The translations under genes were made by a program, and so were the position numbers. 64,000 bases of DNA from Thiotrichales bacterium (GTDB taxonomy: Bacteria; Pseudomonadota; Gammaproteobacteria; Beggiatoales; Beggiatoaceae): contig JADGEH010000003.1 of NCBI GenBank assembly GCA_016744475.1, positions 1 to 64,000 on the forward strand, written 5' to 3'. This document shows positions 1 to 7,220 of the stretch, in pieces. The notes beneath the pieces are model-generated. The model saw nothing but the letters and a program-made list of their open reading frames with translations, ran no database searches and was not told where the DNA came from. The number at the start of each line of letters is the position of its first letter. Positions within the stretch are counted from its first letter, which is position 1.

Positions 1-45
1 CGTATACAGTCTGCTTTTAGGGGCTTTTTCTGAAATATCCATACT

Positions 46-513
46 TCAGAACTTTAACATAATAGATATCAAATGGGTTCTATATATAGCACTTAAGTAT
101 ACTTTTGCGTGAATATTTCCTTTTTTAGATAATTTTTTTAAACATGGAATAGCTTTAGCATAATAGCGTTCTGCTTCTAACAAGTCTCTTTCAGTACATG
201 CTCCATACTCTTTCATAAAAGCTAAATTATAAAAACCTATTGGATTGTTATAATTTATTGATTCTTGCAAGAAATGCCAGACTTTATTGCAATTTTTTTT
301 CACTTTGTAACCTCTTAAATAATTAGAAGCCTTAATGCCTTGTGTGTATCCTTTCAATGAGCATTTCTGCGGACATGTTTTATCTAATTCAAAGTAGCAC
401 CTTATTTCTGGTATCACTATAATAGCTGCAACTAAACTTAAAAATGCAATGACAAGTCCTACAATTTCTAAAGTAAACTTAGGAGTTTCAGGGTTGTTGG
501 GTTCAGTAAGCAT
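46..513 (-). CDS. Small membrane-anchored Sel1-like repeat protein
   Basis: A 155-residue protein. It begins with a short polar segment and one strong membrane segment (about residues 14-35, rich in I, V, L and A), followed by a Cys-containing stretch. The C-terminal half carries Sel1-type helical repeat signatures: 'NLAFMKEYG', then 'EAERYYAKAIP' and 'GNIHAKVYLSAIYR', the usual alternation of small and aromatic residues. Sel1 repeats generally mediate protein-protein contacts, so a membrane-tethered adaptor is the reasonable inference; no specific role can be assigned. The ATG at 513 is preceded by an AGAGG at long spacing. Codon use is AT-rich compared with queG next door. The gene is divergent from queG, and the 143-bp gap should hold both promoters. 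Confidence 0.6.
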   Translation of the reverse strand: MLTEPNNPETPKFTLEIVGLVIAFLSLVAAIIVIPEIRCYFELDKTCPQKCSLKGYTQGIKASNYLRGYKVKKNCNKVWHFLQESINYNNPIGFYNLAFMKEYGACTERDLLEAERYYAKAIPCLKKLSKKGNIHAKVYLSAIYRTHLISIMLKF

Positions 514-656
514 AGATATAAAAACCTCTTTTTAATTCACAATGGGAATAAAACATCACAAAATACATGATAATTTTCGTCTCCTTCGCGTCGTGTTTGA
601 TAGTATCATTTTACTTCTGACACCTCATCAAAGCTGCGCTCTTATAGGCTATCCCC

Positions 657-1712
657 ATGTTTCACCTCGACCTTTCTCAACTCACCCAACAAATTAAAAC
701 CTGGGGCAGCGAGTTGGGTTTTCAGCAGGTTGGCATTGCTGATATTGATCTCTCCACTGCCGAACAACAGTTGCACGATTGGTTAGCCCTGCAATACCAC
801 GGCGAAATGGACTACATGCAACGCCACGGTTTAAAACGCTCTCGACCCGCTTTGCTAGAACCGGGCACTTTGCGGGTGGTGAGCGTGCGCATGGATTATT
901 TGCCGCAATCTCACGCAGACATGCACGCTTGTTTAGAGCAACCGCAGCAAGCCTATGTGTCTCGCTATGCTTTGGGGCGTGATTATCACAAGCTCTTGCG
1001 TCGGCGTTTGGCGCATTTGGCGAAAAAAATTCAACAGGCGGTGGGCGACTACGCTTATCGCGTGTTTGTCGATAGCGCTCCGGTGTTAGAAAAACCGCTG
1101 GCACAGCAAGCGGGTTTAGGCTGGATTGGCAAACACACCAATATCGTCCAACAGCACACAGGTTCTTGGTTTTTTTTGGGTGAGTTGTATATAGCATTGC
1201 CCTTGCCCGTGGATACACCCTCCGTGAACCATTGCGGGCGTTGTCAAGCCTGCATCGACATTTGTCCCACCCGCGCTATCGTCGCGCCCTATCAATTGGA
1301 TGCGCGTTTATGTATTTCTTATTTGACCATCGAATATGCGGGCAGCATCCCAGTGTCTTTACGCCCTTTGCTGGGAAATCGCATTTACGGTTGCGATGAT
1401 TGTCAGCTAGTATGCCCCTGGAATCGTTTTGCCAAGCTCACTCAGGAAGCCGATTTTTTACCGCGTCAAGGCTTAGAGCAGACCGATTTAAGCGCATTAT
1501 TCGGCTGGACTGAAAACGAATTTTTAAGCCGCTTAGAAGGTTCCGCCATTCGCCGCATCGGGCATGAGCGTTGGTTGCGCAATATCGCGGTGGCATTGGG
1601 CAATGGAGCCAACACCCCTGCGGTGCAAACGGCTTTGCAAACGCGTTTAAACCACTCCAGTACCTTGGTCAGAGAACATGTTCAATGGGCTTTAGCCCAT
1701 CTCACGCAATGA
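657..1712 (+). CDS. queG: Epoxyqueuosine reductase QueG
   Basis: QueG reduces epoxyqueuosine to queuosine in the wobble position of GUN-anticodon tRNAs, the last step of queuosine synthesis; the family uses cobalamin and two 4Fe-4S clusters. Visible hallmarks are the first cluster motif CGRCQACIDICP (around residue 193), the second CDDCQLVCPWN (around residue 246), and the conserved stretch VDSAPVLEKPLAQQAGLGW about 60 residues before the first cluster. The C-terminus (RIGHERWLRNIAVALGN) resembles the HEAT-like repeats of the longer QueG form. At 351 residues it has the usual length. It overlaps uvrC by four bases (ATGA), so the two genes are probably co-transcribed and translationally coupled. 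Confidence 0.95.
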   Translation: MFHLDLSQLTQQIKTWGSELGFQQVGIADIDLSTAEQQLHDWLALQYHGEMDYMQRHGLKRSRPALLEPGTLRVVSVRMDYLPQSHADMHACLEQPQQAYVSRYALGRDYHKLLRRRLAHLAKKIQQAVGDYAYRVFVDSAPVLEKPLAQQAGLGWIGKHTNIVQQHTGSWFFLGELYIALPLPVDTPSVNHCGRCQACIDICPTRAIVAPYQLDARLCISYLTIEYAGSIPVSLRPLLGNRIYGCDDCQLVCPWNRFAKLTQEADFLPRQGLEQTDLSALFGWTENEFLSRLEGSAIRRIGHERWLRNIAVALGNGANTPAVQTALQTRLNHSSTLVREHVQWALAHLTQ

Positions 1713-3565
1713 AAACAACCTCCCCTGAATTAATTGAAGACAACCCCGCTGCTCACGCCTTTGATGCCGCGCAATTTTTAAGCACTGCCCCTAGCAAGCC
1801 AGGGGTGTATTGCATGTATGAAGATCAGCGCGAGATTCTTTATGTGGGCAAAGCAAAGGATTTAAAAAAACGCTTAGCCAGTTATTTCCGCAGTGAACAG
1901 CAATTAGCCCCTAAAACCCGCGCCCTAGTCGCTCGCATTACACAGATTGAAGTGACCGTGACGCACACGGAAACCGAAGCGCTGATTCTCGAAAACACTT
2001 TAATCAAAAATCATTTGCCGCCTTACAACATCTTGCTGCGTGATGATAAAAGCTATCCCTACATTTATTTATCAGCCGATGATTTTCCACGCCTAAGCCT
2101 GCATCGCGGGGCTAAGAAGGCTAAAGGGCGGTATTTTGGCCCGTATCCCAGCGCTAAAGCCGTGCATCAAAGTCTTAATTTGCTGCAAAAATTATTTCCG
2201 GTGCGCCAATGCCGGGATAGTTTTTATCGCAATCGCTCGCGCCCTTGTTTGCAATACCAAATCAAGCGCTGCACAGCCCCTTGTGTGCAGTTGATTACGC
2301 CAGCCGCGTATGCCGAAGATGTGCAACACGCCACGCTGTTTTTACAAGGTAAAAGTCACAGTGTGATCAATCAGTTAGTGGAAAAAATGCAGGCGGCTGC
2401 GCAGGCTTTGGAGTATGAGCAAGCGGCTCGTTACCGTGATCAAATCAGCCATTTACGCCATCTGCAAGAACATCAATATGCTGATACAGATAGCCATCAA
2501 GACATTGATATTATTGCGTGTTTGACCCGTGACAATGTGGCGTGTGTGCAGGTGTTGAGTGTGCGAGATGGACGCTATTTAGGCAGCCGCGCTTATTTTC
2601 CTAAGCAAACGCAGGGCAATACGGAAGCTGAGATATTGATGGCTTTTTTGTCTCAATATTATCTGGGTAAAGAGCGAGGGTTGCCGCAAGAAATCATTGT
2701 GAATCAGGTGCTTGATGATACTACAGCGTTGCTTGAGGCAATTAAACTAGAGCATGGGCGCGGCGTGCGTTTGGATCACAAGGTGCGCGGTGCGCGAGCG
2801 CGTTGGTTGGACATGGCTGAAGACAATGTGAAGACCAGCTTGGAACAGCGTAAACCGACGCAATACCGTGAACGTTTGACGGTGCTGAGTGTGGCTTTGC
2901 AACGCGATACGCTGCCAGAGCGCATGGAGTGTTTTGACATCAGTCACATGCAGGGCGAAGCTACCGTGGCTTCTTGTGTGGTGTTTGATGCGGAGGGGCC
3001 GAATACTAGCCATTATCGACGTTTTAATATTAAGGGCATTACTGGCGGCGATGATTATGCCGCCATGAAACAAGCCTTGACGCGGCGTTATCAGAAGCTC
3101 AAAGACAATGAGGGCATCATGCCGGATATTTTATTCATCGACGGCGGTCAAGGGCAGGTGAGGCAAGCTTTGGAGGTCTTGGATGAATTGCAAATCCATG
3201 ATATTCAAGTGATTGGCGTAGCAAAAGGCAGCACGCGCAAGCCGGGATTAGAAACTTTAATTGTGCCCGATGTCGAAACCCCGCTGTATTTATCCAAAGA
3301 TTCTCCGGCTTTGCATTTGATTCAACATATCCGCGATGAATCGCATCGTTTTGCCATTACGGGGCATCGCCAGCGTCGAGCTAAAGCGCGTCGTATTTCG
3401 GTGTTGGAAGATATAGAAGGGATTGGTAGCAAACGCCGTCAGCAGTTAATCACGCATTTTGGCGGCTTGCAGGGGGTGCAGCGTGCGGGTGTCGAGGATT
3501 TAGCCCAAGTGCCGCATATTAGCCAAGCTTTAGCGCAGAAAATCTACGATGCTTTTCATCATTGA
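1709..3565 (+). CDS. uvrC: Excinuclease ABC subunit C
   Basis: UvrC makes both incisions around a lesion after UvrAB loading in nucleotide excision repair. The 618-residue product carries the N-terminal GIY-YIG nuclease domain (PGVYCMYED...ILYVGKAKDLKKR), a UvrB-interacting UVR motif (EKMQAAAQALEYEQAARYRD), the RNase H-like endonuclease region (ERMECFDISHMQGE, DILFIDGGQGQ) and C-terminal helix-hairpin-helix repeats (LEDIEGIGSKRRQQLITHFGG). The frame is open upstream to 1571 inside queG, but the ATG at 1709 overlaps the queG stop as ATGA and gives the family's normal length, so I take it as the start. Association with queG rather than uvrY/gacA is a local arrangement. Confidence 0.95.
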   Translation: MKTTSPELIEDNPAAHAFDAAQFLSTAPSKPGVYCMYEDQREILYVGKAKDLKKRLASYFRSEQQLAPKTRALVARITQIEVTVTHTETEALILENTLIKNHLPPYNILLRDDKSYPYIYLSADDFPRLSLHRGAKKAKGRYFGPYPSAKAVHQSLNLLQKLFPVRQCRDSFYRNRSRPCLQYQIKRCTAPCVQLITPAAYAEDVQHATLFLQGKSHSVINQLVEKMQAAAQALEYEQAARYRDQISHLRHLQEHQYADTDSHQDIDIIACLTRDNVACVQVLSVRDGRYLGSRAYFPKQTQGNTEAEILMAFLSQYYLGKERGLPQEIIVNQVLDDTTALLEAIKLEHGRGVRLDHKVRGARARWLDMAEDNVKTSLEQRKPTQYRERLTVLSVALQRDTLPERMECFDISHMQGEATVASCVVFDAEGPNTSHYRRFNIKGITGGDDYAAMKQALTRRYQKLKDNEGIMPDILFIDGGQGQVRQALEVLDELQIHDIQVIGVAKGSTRKPGLETLIVPDVETPLYLSKDSPALHLIQHIRDESHRFAITGHRQRRAKARRISVLEDIEGIGSKRRQQLITHFGGLQGVQRAGVEDLAQVPHISQALAQKIYDAFHH

Positions 3566-3812
3566 AGGGGGATACAAAAAGAAGAGAAAAGAGGAAGTCG
3601 GTACTCCGGGCGCGCCCAATCACCCGAAGTACCTAACCTCAGTAGTCTAGGTAGGAACAGTCCGCTGAGGCTGGCTTGCATAGAGCAAGCGGTGTGCCAA
3701 AAATGCTAAATGCTCGTCTATTATGCTGATGGCGGTGGCACAAGCGCTGAGGAGGGATGGTAAGATGTTGAATGGCAAAAGGTAGGAAGGATAAAAGGTA
3801 GGATGGGCAAAA

Positions 3813-3844
3813 GGTAGGATGGGCAAAGCGAAGCGTGCCCATCA
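3813..3844. repeat. REP-like inverted repeat, copy 1
   Basis: Imperfect palindrome GGTAGGATGGGCAAAGCG followed by AAGCGTGCCCATCA. The same unit occurs in reverse orientation at 3957-3987, about 110 bases away, so the pair could form a large stem. Part of the unit (AAAGGTAGGATGGGCA) is tandemly repeated just before it. Similar GTAGGATGGGCA palindromes are common extragenic repeats in Gammaproteobacteria. Confidence 0.7.
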
Positions 3845-3956
3845 AACACATCAAACCTATCGCCCCCCCGCCTATCACCATTCAAAATAAATGACTTTTT
3901 AAGTATTTGATATTCTAAGGCGTTTTAACGCATTTGCCCTGTTTACACCCATTTAA

Positions 3957-3987
3957 TGATGGGCACGCTTTGCTTTGCCCATCCTAC
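3957..3987. repeat. REP-like inverted repeat, copy 2 (opposite orientation)
   Basis: TGATGGGCACGCTTTGCTTT followed by GCCCATCCTAC: the reverse complement of the unit at 3813-3844, with two or three differences. It lies just upstream of the UPF0104 start and explains why that reading frame appears to begin 22 codons early. Confidence 0.7.
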
Positions 3988-4021
3988 AGAATTCCATTCC
4001 CCACCCTCACAGCGATCCACC

Positions 4022-5029
4022 ATGACATCACGCCTTTTATTGGTTAGCAGCTTTTTCAGCCTGGCTTTATTGGCTTGGCTTTTCTCACAACTTCACTGGC
4101 AAAGCTTTCTTAGCACGCTACAAGGCTTAGAGGTCACACTCTTGCCCGTTGTGGCTTTATGTGTGGTCAGCAATATCGCTTGGCGGGCTTTGCGTTGGAA
4201 TTTCGTCAGCACTGAATCTTTACGTCTGTATCCCGCTTTCTGGCAAGCCGCCAGCATCGGCTATTTGGGCAATGTGCTGTATCCCGCACGAGCGGGCGAA
4301 GTATTGCGCATGGTGGCATTGAGTTATTTTTCGCCCATCGCTGGAGGACATGCGATGAGCAGTGCAGTGCTAGATCGTATGCAGGACATGATGGCATTTG
4401 GATTTTTGCTGTTACTGGTGATAGCGCTACATGGCGAAATTATCGCAGGTGTCGATTTGCGCAACAGTGTCATGGTTTTGATGTTCATCGCCTTATTATG
4501 TTTAGGGCTGATCGTGCATTTCGCGGCCTATTTTCACCGCCGTCTACAAGGCTGGAACAGCCCTCATTTGTGGCGACAACGCTTAAGCCATCTACTGCAA
4601 CAGGCTTTTCAAGGCTTGCAGGCGACCCGCAAAAACGGACTGTTCTCCTTAACCCTGCTCATGAGCTTAATGGCCTTGGGTTTTGATGCTTTTTACAAAT
4701 GGTTAATGCTGCTGGCGTTCGGCTGGGATTTGCCGTATTTTGCAGGGCTTTTAACGGTAAGCTTTATTTTGCTCGGCAATAGTCTGCCGTCAGCCCCCGC
4801 TTATATTGGGGTTTATGAAGCCGCCTGTGTATTAGCGCTGAGCTTTTATGGCATTAGTAGCAGTGATGCATTGGCCTATGCTTTGGTGATTCATTTAACC
4901 GAAATATTAGTCATCGTCACCCAGGGCAGCATGGTGATGCTTTATAAAGGCTTGAGCTTGAACAGTATGCGGCAGAACAAACAGCCTCCAAGAAAAAACA
5001 CAGTACCTACTAAGGAATCAAGGACATGA
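4022..5029 (+). CDS. UPF0104 / LPG-synthase-TM (flippase-like) membrane protein
   Basis: A 335-residue polytopic membrane protein with about eight hydrophobic segments, matching the lysylphosphatidylglycerol-synthase transmembrane (UPF0104) family. Recognisable features are the R-W-R-A-L-R-W cluster after the second segment, the 'YLGNVLYPARAGEVLR' motif (about residues 79-94), and the late 'SLPSAPAYIGVYEA' motif. The family is thought to move or handle lipids in the inner membrane; the substrate here is unknown. The frame is open from 3956, but the first 22 codons lie in an extragenic repeat, so the ATG at 4022 before MTSRLLLV is preferred. The stop overlaps the prmB start as ATGA. Confidence 0.8.
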   Translation: MTSRLLLVSSFFSLALLAWLFSQLHWQSFLSTLQGLEVTLLPVVALCVVSNIAWRALRWNFVSTESLRLYPAFWQAASIGYLGNVLYPARAGEVLRMVALSYFSPIAGGHAMSSAVLDRMQDMMAFGFLLLLVIALHGEIIAGVDLRNSVMVLMFIALLCLGLIVHFAAYFHRRLQGWNSPHLWRQRLSHLLQQAFQGLQATRKNGLFSLTLLMSLMALGFDAFYKWLMLLAFGWDLPYFAGLLTVSFILLGNSLPSAPAYIGVYEAACVLALSFYGISSSDALAYALVIHLTEILVIVTQGSMVMLYKGLSLNSMRQNKQPPRKNTVPTKESRT

Positions 5030-5964
5030 CCAAGCCAAATATTGATTGGGAATCCTGTGCGCATGAGTTGCACACGATGAACGATTTTGTGCGCCTCGGC
5101 ACCAGCTTGTTTAATGCGGCACATCTGTATTTTGGACATGGCACCGACAACGCGATTGATGAAGCCATGATGCTGGTATTACACGCTTTGCATTTAGAAC
5201 ATGAACCGCCGGAAAATTTTTGGTCAGCCCGCCTCACTCATGCCGAAAAATTTATCATTCTCGACTTGTTTCGTCAGCGCATTGAAAAACGCTTGCCCGC
5301 CGCGTATTTATGCGGAGAAGCGTGGTTTGCAGGTTTACGTTTTCACATCAATGAACATGTGTTGATTCCGCGCTCGCCCTTAGCGGAATTAATTAATGCG
5401 CATTTTCAACCTTGGGTGGATGTTGAATGCTTGGAATACGCGCTGGATTTATGCACAGGTAGCGGCTGTATTGCGCTGGCAACGGCTTTAACCCTGCCGC
5501 AAGTGCATGTAGATGCCACCGATATATCACCCGATGCCTTAGCCGTCGCGCAACAAAATGCCGATGATTACAATGTGCAAGAGCAAGTTGAAATCATTCA
5601 CAGCGATTTGTTCGAGAATTTAGGCGGGCGGCGTTATGACCTCATCCTCAGCAACCCGCCTTATGTGGACATGAAAGAACTGGCGGATATGCCGGATGAA
5701 TACGGGCATGAACCCGTGCTGGGATTAGCCGCAGGACAAGACGGACTCGACATTGTTAAACGCATTTTATGTGAAGCTGAGGATTATTTAACCGAAAACG
5801 GCGTATTGATTGTTGAAGTGGGAGCCAGTCAAAGAGCGCTCATGGAGACCTATCCCGATGTTGATTTTCTTTGGCTTGATTTTAACCACGGCGGCAGCGG
5901 TGTGTTTTTGCTGACGGTCAGGCAGTTACACGCCCACGCCGCTGATTTTGCTGCATTACGATAG
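5026..5964 (+). CDS. prmB: Ribosomal protein uL3 glutamine N5-methyltransferase PrmB
   Basis: PrmB methylates a glutamine side-chain amide in 50S protein uL3 using S-adenosylmethionine. The product (312 residues) shows the class I methyltransferase motif DLCTGSGCIALA and the diagnostic catalytic NPPYVD, followed by the PrmB-type 'MPDEYGHEPVLGLAAGQDGL'. The N-terminal helical part (RLGTSLFNAAHLYFGHGTDN) is also characteristic and separates it from PrmC. It overlaps the upstream gene by four bases. The last codons and the stop fall in the beginning of a dispersed repeat (5958-6037), so the C-terminal end may have been altered by that element. Confidence 0.93.
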   Translation: MTKPNIDWESCAHELHTMNDFVRLGTSLFNAAHLYFGHGTDNAIDEAMMLVLHALHLEHEPPENFWSARLTHAEKFIILDLFRQRIEKRLPAAYLCGEAWFAGLRFHINEHVLIPRSPLAELINAHFQPWVDVECLEYALDLCTGSGCIALATALTLPQVHVDATDISPDALAVAQQNADDYNVQEQVEIIHSDLFENLGGRRYDLILSNPPYVDMKELADMPDEYGHEPVLGLAAGQDGLDIVKRILCEAEDYLTENGVLIVEVGASQRALMETYPDVDFLWLDFNHGGSGVFLLTVRQLHAHAADFAALR

Positions 5965-6037
5965 ACCTGGCAGGTTTCAAAAACCTGCCAGGTCTTAACC
6001 ACGATCCTCCAGTACAACTGAAATGTTATCCCTATAG
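5958..6037. repeat. Hairpin repeat family F, copy 1
   Basis: About 80 bases with a perfect 14-bp stem and three-base loop (GACCTGGCAGGTTT at 5964-5977 pairing with 5981-5994), followed by a shared tail TTAACCACGAT...CCAGTACAACTGAA...TTATCCCTATAG. A second full copy is at 42966-43050, and a degraded one in opposite orientation begins at about 10882. The stem may also terminate prmB transcription although no T-run follows. Confidence 0.8.
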
Positions 6038-6134
6038 GCACATCCCAGGGCTGTGCTGTTATCGTGGAACTCACCCGCGCCCCATTCCATCTTGCCGAGT
6101 CGATGCACAGTGGAATGGGGAGAGCATCAAATGC

Positions 6135-6863
6135 CTACTGATCTAGCCCTGCCACCTTGGGCAACGCCACTGTTTTCATCAATTCACGACGCACTGCTTT
6201 TAACGCCGTTTGTCCTTGAGCAATCTCTTCAGATAACTGCGCCATGCCGTCATACCACACACCGCAATTTAAATACTGCTGATATTGTGCCTCAGCTTTC
6301 TGGGCTTGCAGACACTCAGCGATGGTTTGAGGCGTGGGTGACTGGCTTAAAGGCACATCGCTATCCACATATTTCAACACGCCACTGGTCAACACATCTT
6401 GATGGCGCTGCTGTCCTAATAAAGACACAAACCATTCATATTCAACACCTTGTTTCAGTGTCACGCCCTGTTCTGAGAGCGATATTTTATGAATACCGGG
6501 TTGTGTGACATCCAGCTTTTTCTCTAACAAGGGTTTCATGGCTTCAACCGTGCTGGGATTGGTTTCTACTAACATCACTTCAATCGGCTGCGTGACCACT
6601 TCGGATAAAGCCCAATACAATGTGGGTTGAGCGCTTAATGTCAAAGCCGCTGATTCAGGCGCCAACACCGCAAGAAACGGTGGCGCATCTCCCACACCGC
6701 GTGTTCCGCCACCCACGCGCCGACTCGGCGCACCGACTTGCGGAGGGGTGTAACCAGGGCCCGCAGCTCCAACGCTCTGCGATACCAGAGCAGGGATGCT
6801 TAAACTACTCAAATACAACAAGCCCGCCGTACAGGTCGATAAGCTTAATTTCATTAAATACAT
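6135..6863 (-). CDS. DUF928 family secreted protein
   Basis: A 242-residue protein with an N-terminal signal peptide, a proline-rich stretch ending in the 'APSRRVGGGTRG' signature, then a beta-rich region (LAPESAALTLSAQPTLYWAL) and a C-terminal helical part. This order matches DUF928, a family of unknown function often found near TPR-CHAT proteins and haemagglutination-domain exoproteins in cyanobacteria and Beggiatoa-like bacteria. Start: the frame is open to a GTG at 6887, but the ATG at 6863 has GAGGA at good spacing and gives a proper signal peptide. A MITE-like element ends about 25 bases upstream, so the promoter probably lies in or beyond the element. Function unknown. Confidence 0.75.
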   Translation of the reverse strand: MYLMKLSLSTCTAGLLYLSSLSIPALVSQSVGAAGPGYTPPQVGAPSRRVGGGTRGVGDAPPFLAVLAPESAALTLSAQPTLYWALSEVVTQPIEVMLVETNPSTVEAMKPLLEKKLDVTQPGIHKISLSEQGVTLKQGVEYEWFVSLLGQQRHQDVLTSGVLKYVDSDVPLSQSPTPQTIAECLQAQKAEAQYQQYLNCGVWYDGMAQLSEEIAQGQTALKAVRRELMKTVALPKVAGLDQ

Positions 6864-6887
6864 GAGTTTTTCCTCTTCATCTGTCAC

Positions 6888-7050
6888 TAGACTTGTTGCG
6901 AGGGGTCAGCATCGTAGCGAAAAGGTGTGGTTTTGAGGCAGTTTTTTCGGTTTTTTGAAACGAATAGTGGGCTATTGGTTGAGAAAAAGCGGAAAAACAG
7001 GCCAAAATCCACGCCTTTGCAGTCGATGAATACCCCTTGCAACAAGTCTA
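6888..7050. mobile_element. MITE-like element, type B, full copy
   Basis: 163 bases bounded by TA and terminal inverted repeats: left TAGACTTGTTGCGAGGGGT, right (reverse complement) TAGACTTGTTGCAAGGGGT, one mismatch in 19. The interior (GTAGCGAAAA..., TTTTTTCGGTTTTTT) resembles the interior of the type A elements in this window although the ends differ. It has no coding capacity: two overlapping frames across it are accidental. It lies directly upstream of the DUF928 gene. Confidence 0.8.
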
Positions 7051-7220
7051 CTAATTTCACTATGAACTTTAAGTGTAGCAGAGCGTATACCGGGCGTGCG
7101 ACAGGCTCACATCCCGACGGAGAAAAAAGCGGCTTAAACGGTATAGCGTTTGTGTCTTTCGTGTCGCTAGTGTTCATTTTATTGAAGTTACAGGCTTTGG
7201 GCATCTGTGTAGACATTGAC

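Larger units (their letters stand above)
3566..4021. other. Intergenic stretch with inverted repeats, no gene
   Basis: 456 bases between uvrC and the UPF0104 gene. The first part has small stem-loops: an imperfect GTACT...AGTAC inverted repeat at about 3601-3632 and GCTTGC/GCAAGC around 3674-3695. The second part has two inverted copies of a GATGGGCA...TGCCCATC element (listed separately) and a tandem AAAGGTAGGATGGGCA repeat. An 80-codon frame on the minus strand and the upstream extension of the UPF0104 frame both run through these repeats and look accidental. Confidence 0.5.

Noticed and set aside
694-1218. Long minus-strand frame (174 codons) inside queG
   Set aside because: Overlaps the strongly supported queG on the other strand and has an Arg/Pro-rich, non-protein-like composition.
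3639-3881. Minus-strand frame of 80 codons after uvrC
   Set aside because: Runs through the GATGGGCA repeats; its apparent GTLRFAHPT motif is translated repeat sequence.
3956-4021. N-terminal extension of the UPF0104 gene
   Set aside because: These 22 codons are translated from the inverted repeat; the ATG at 4022 starts a normal signal-anchor sequence.
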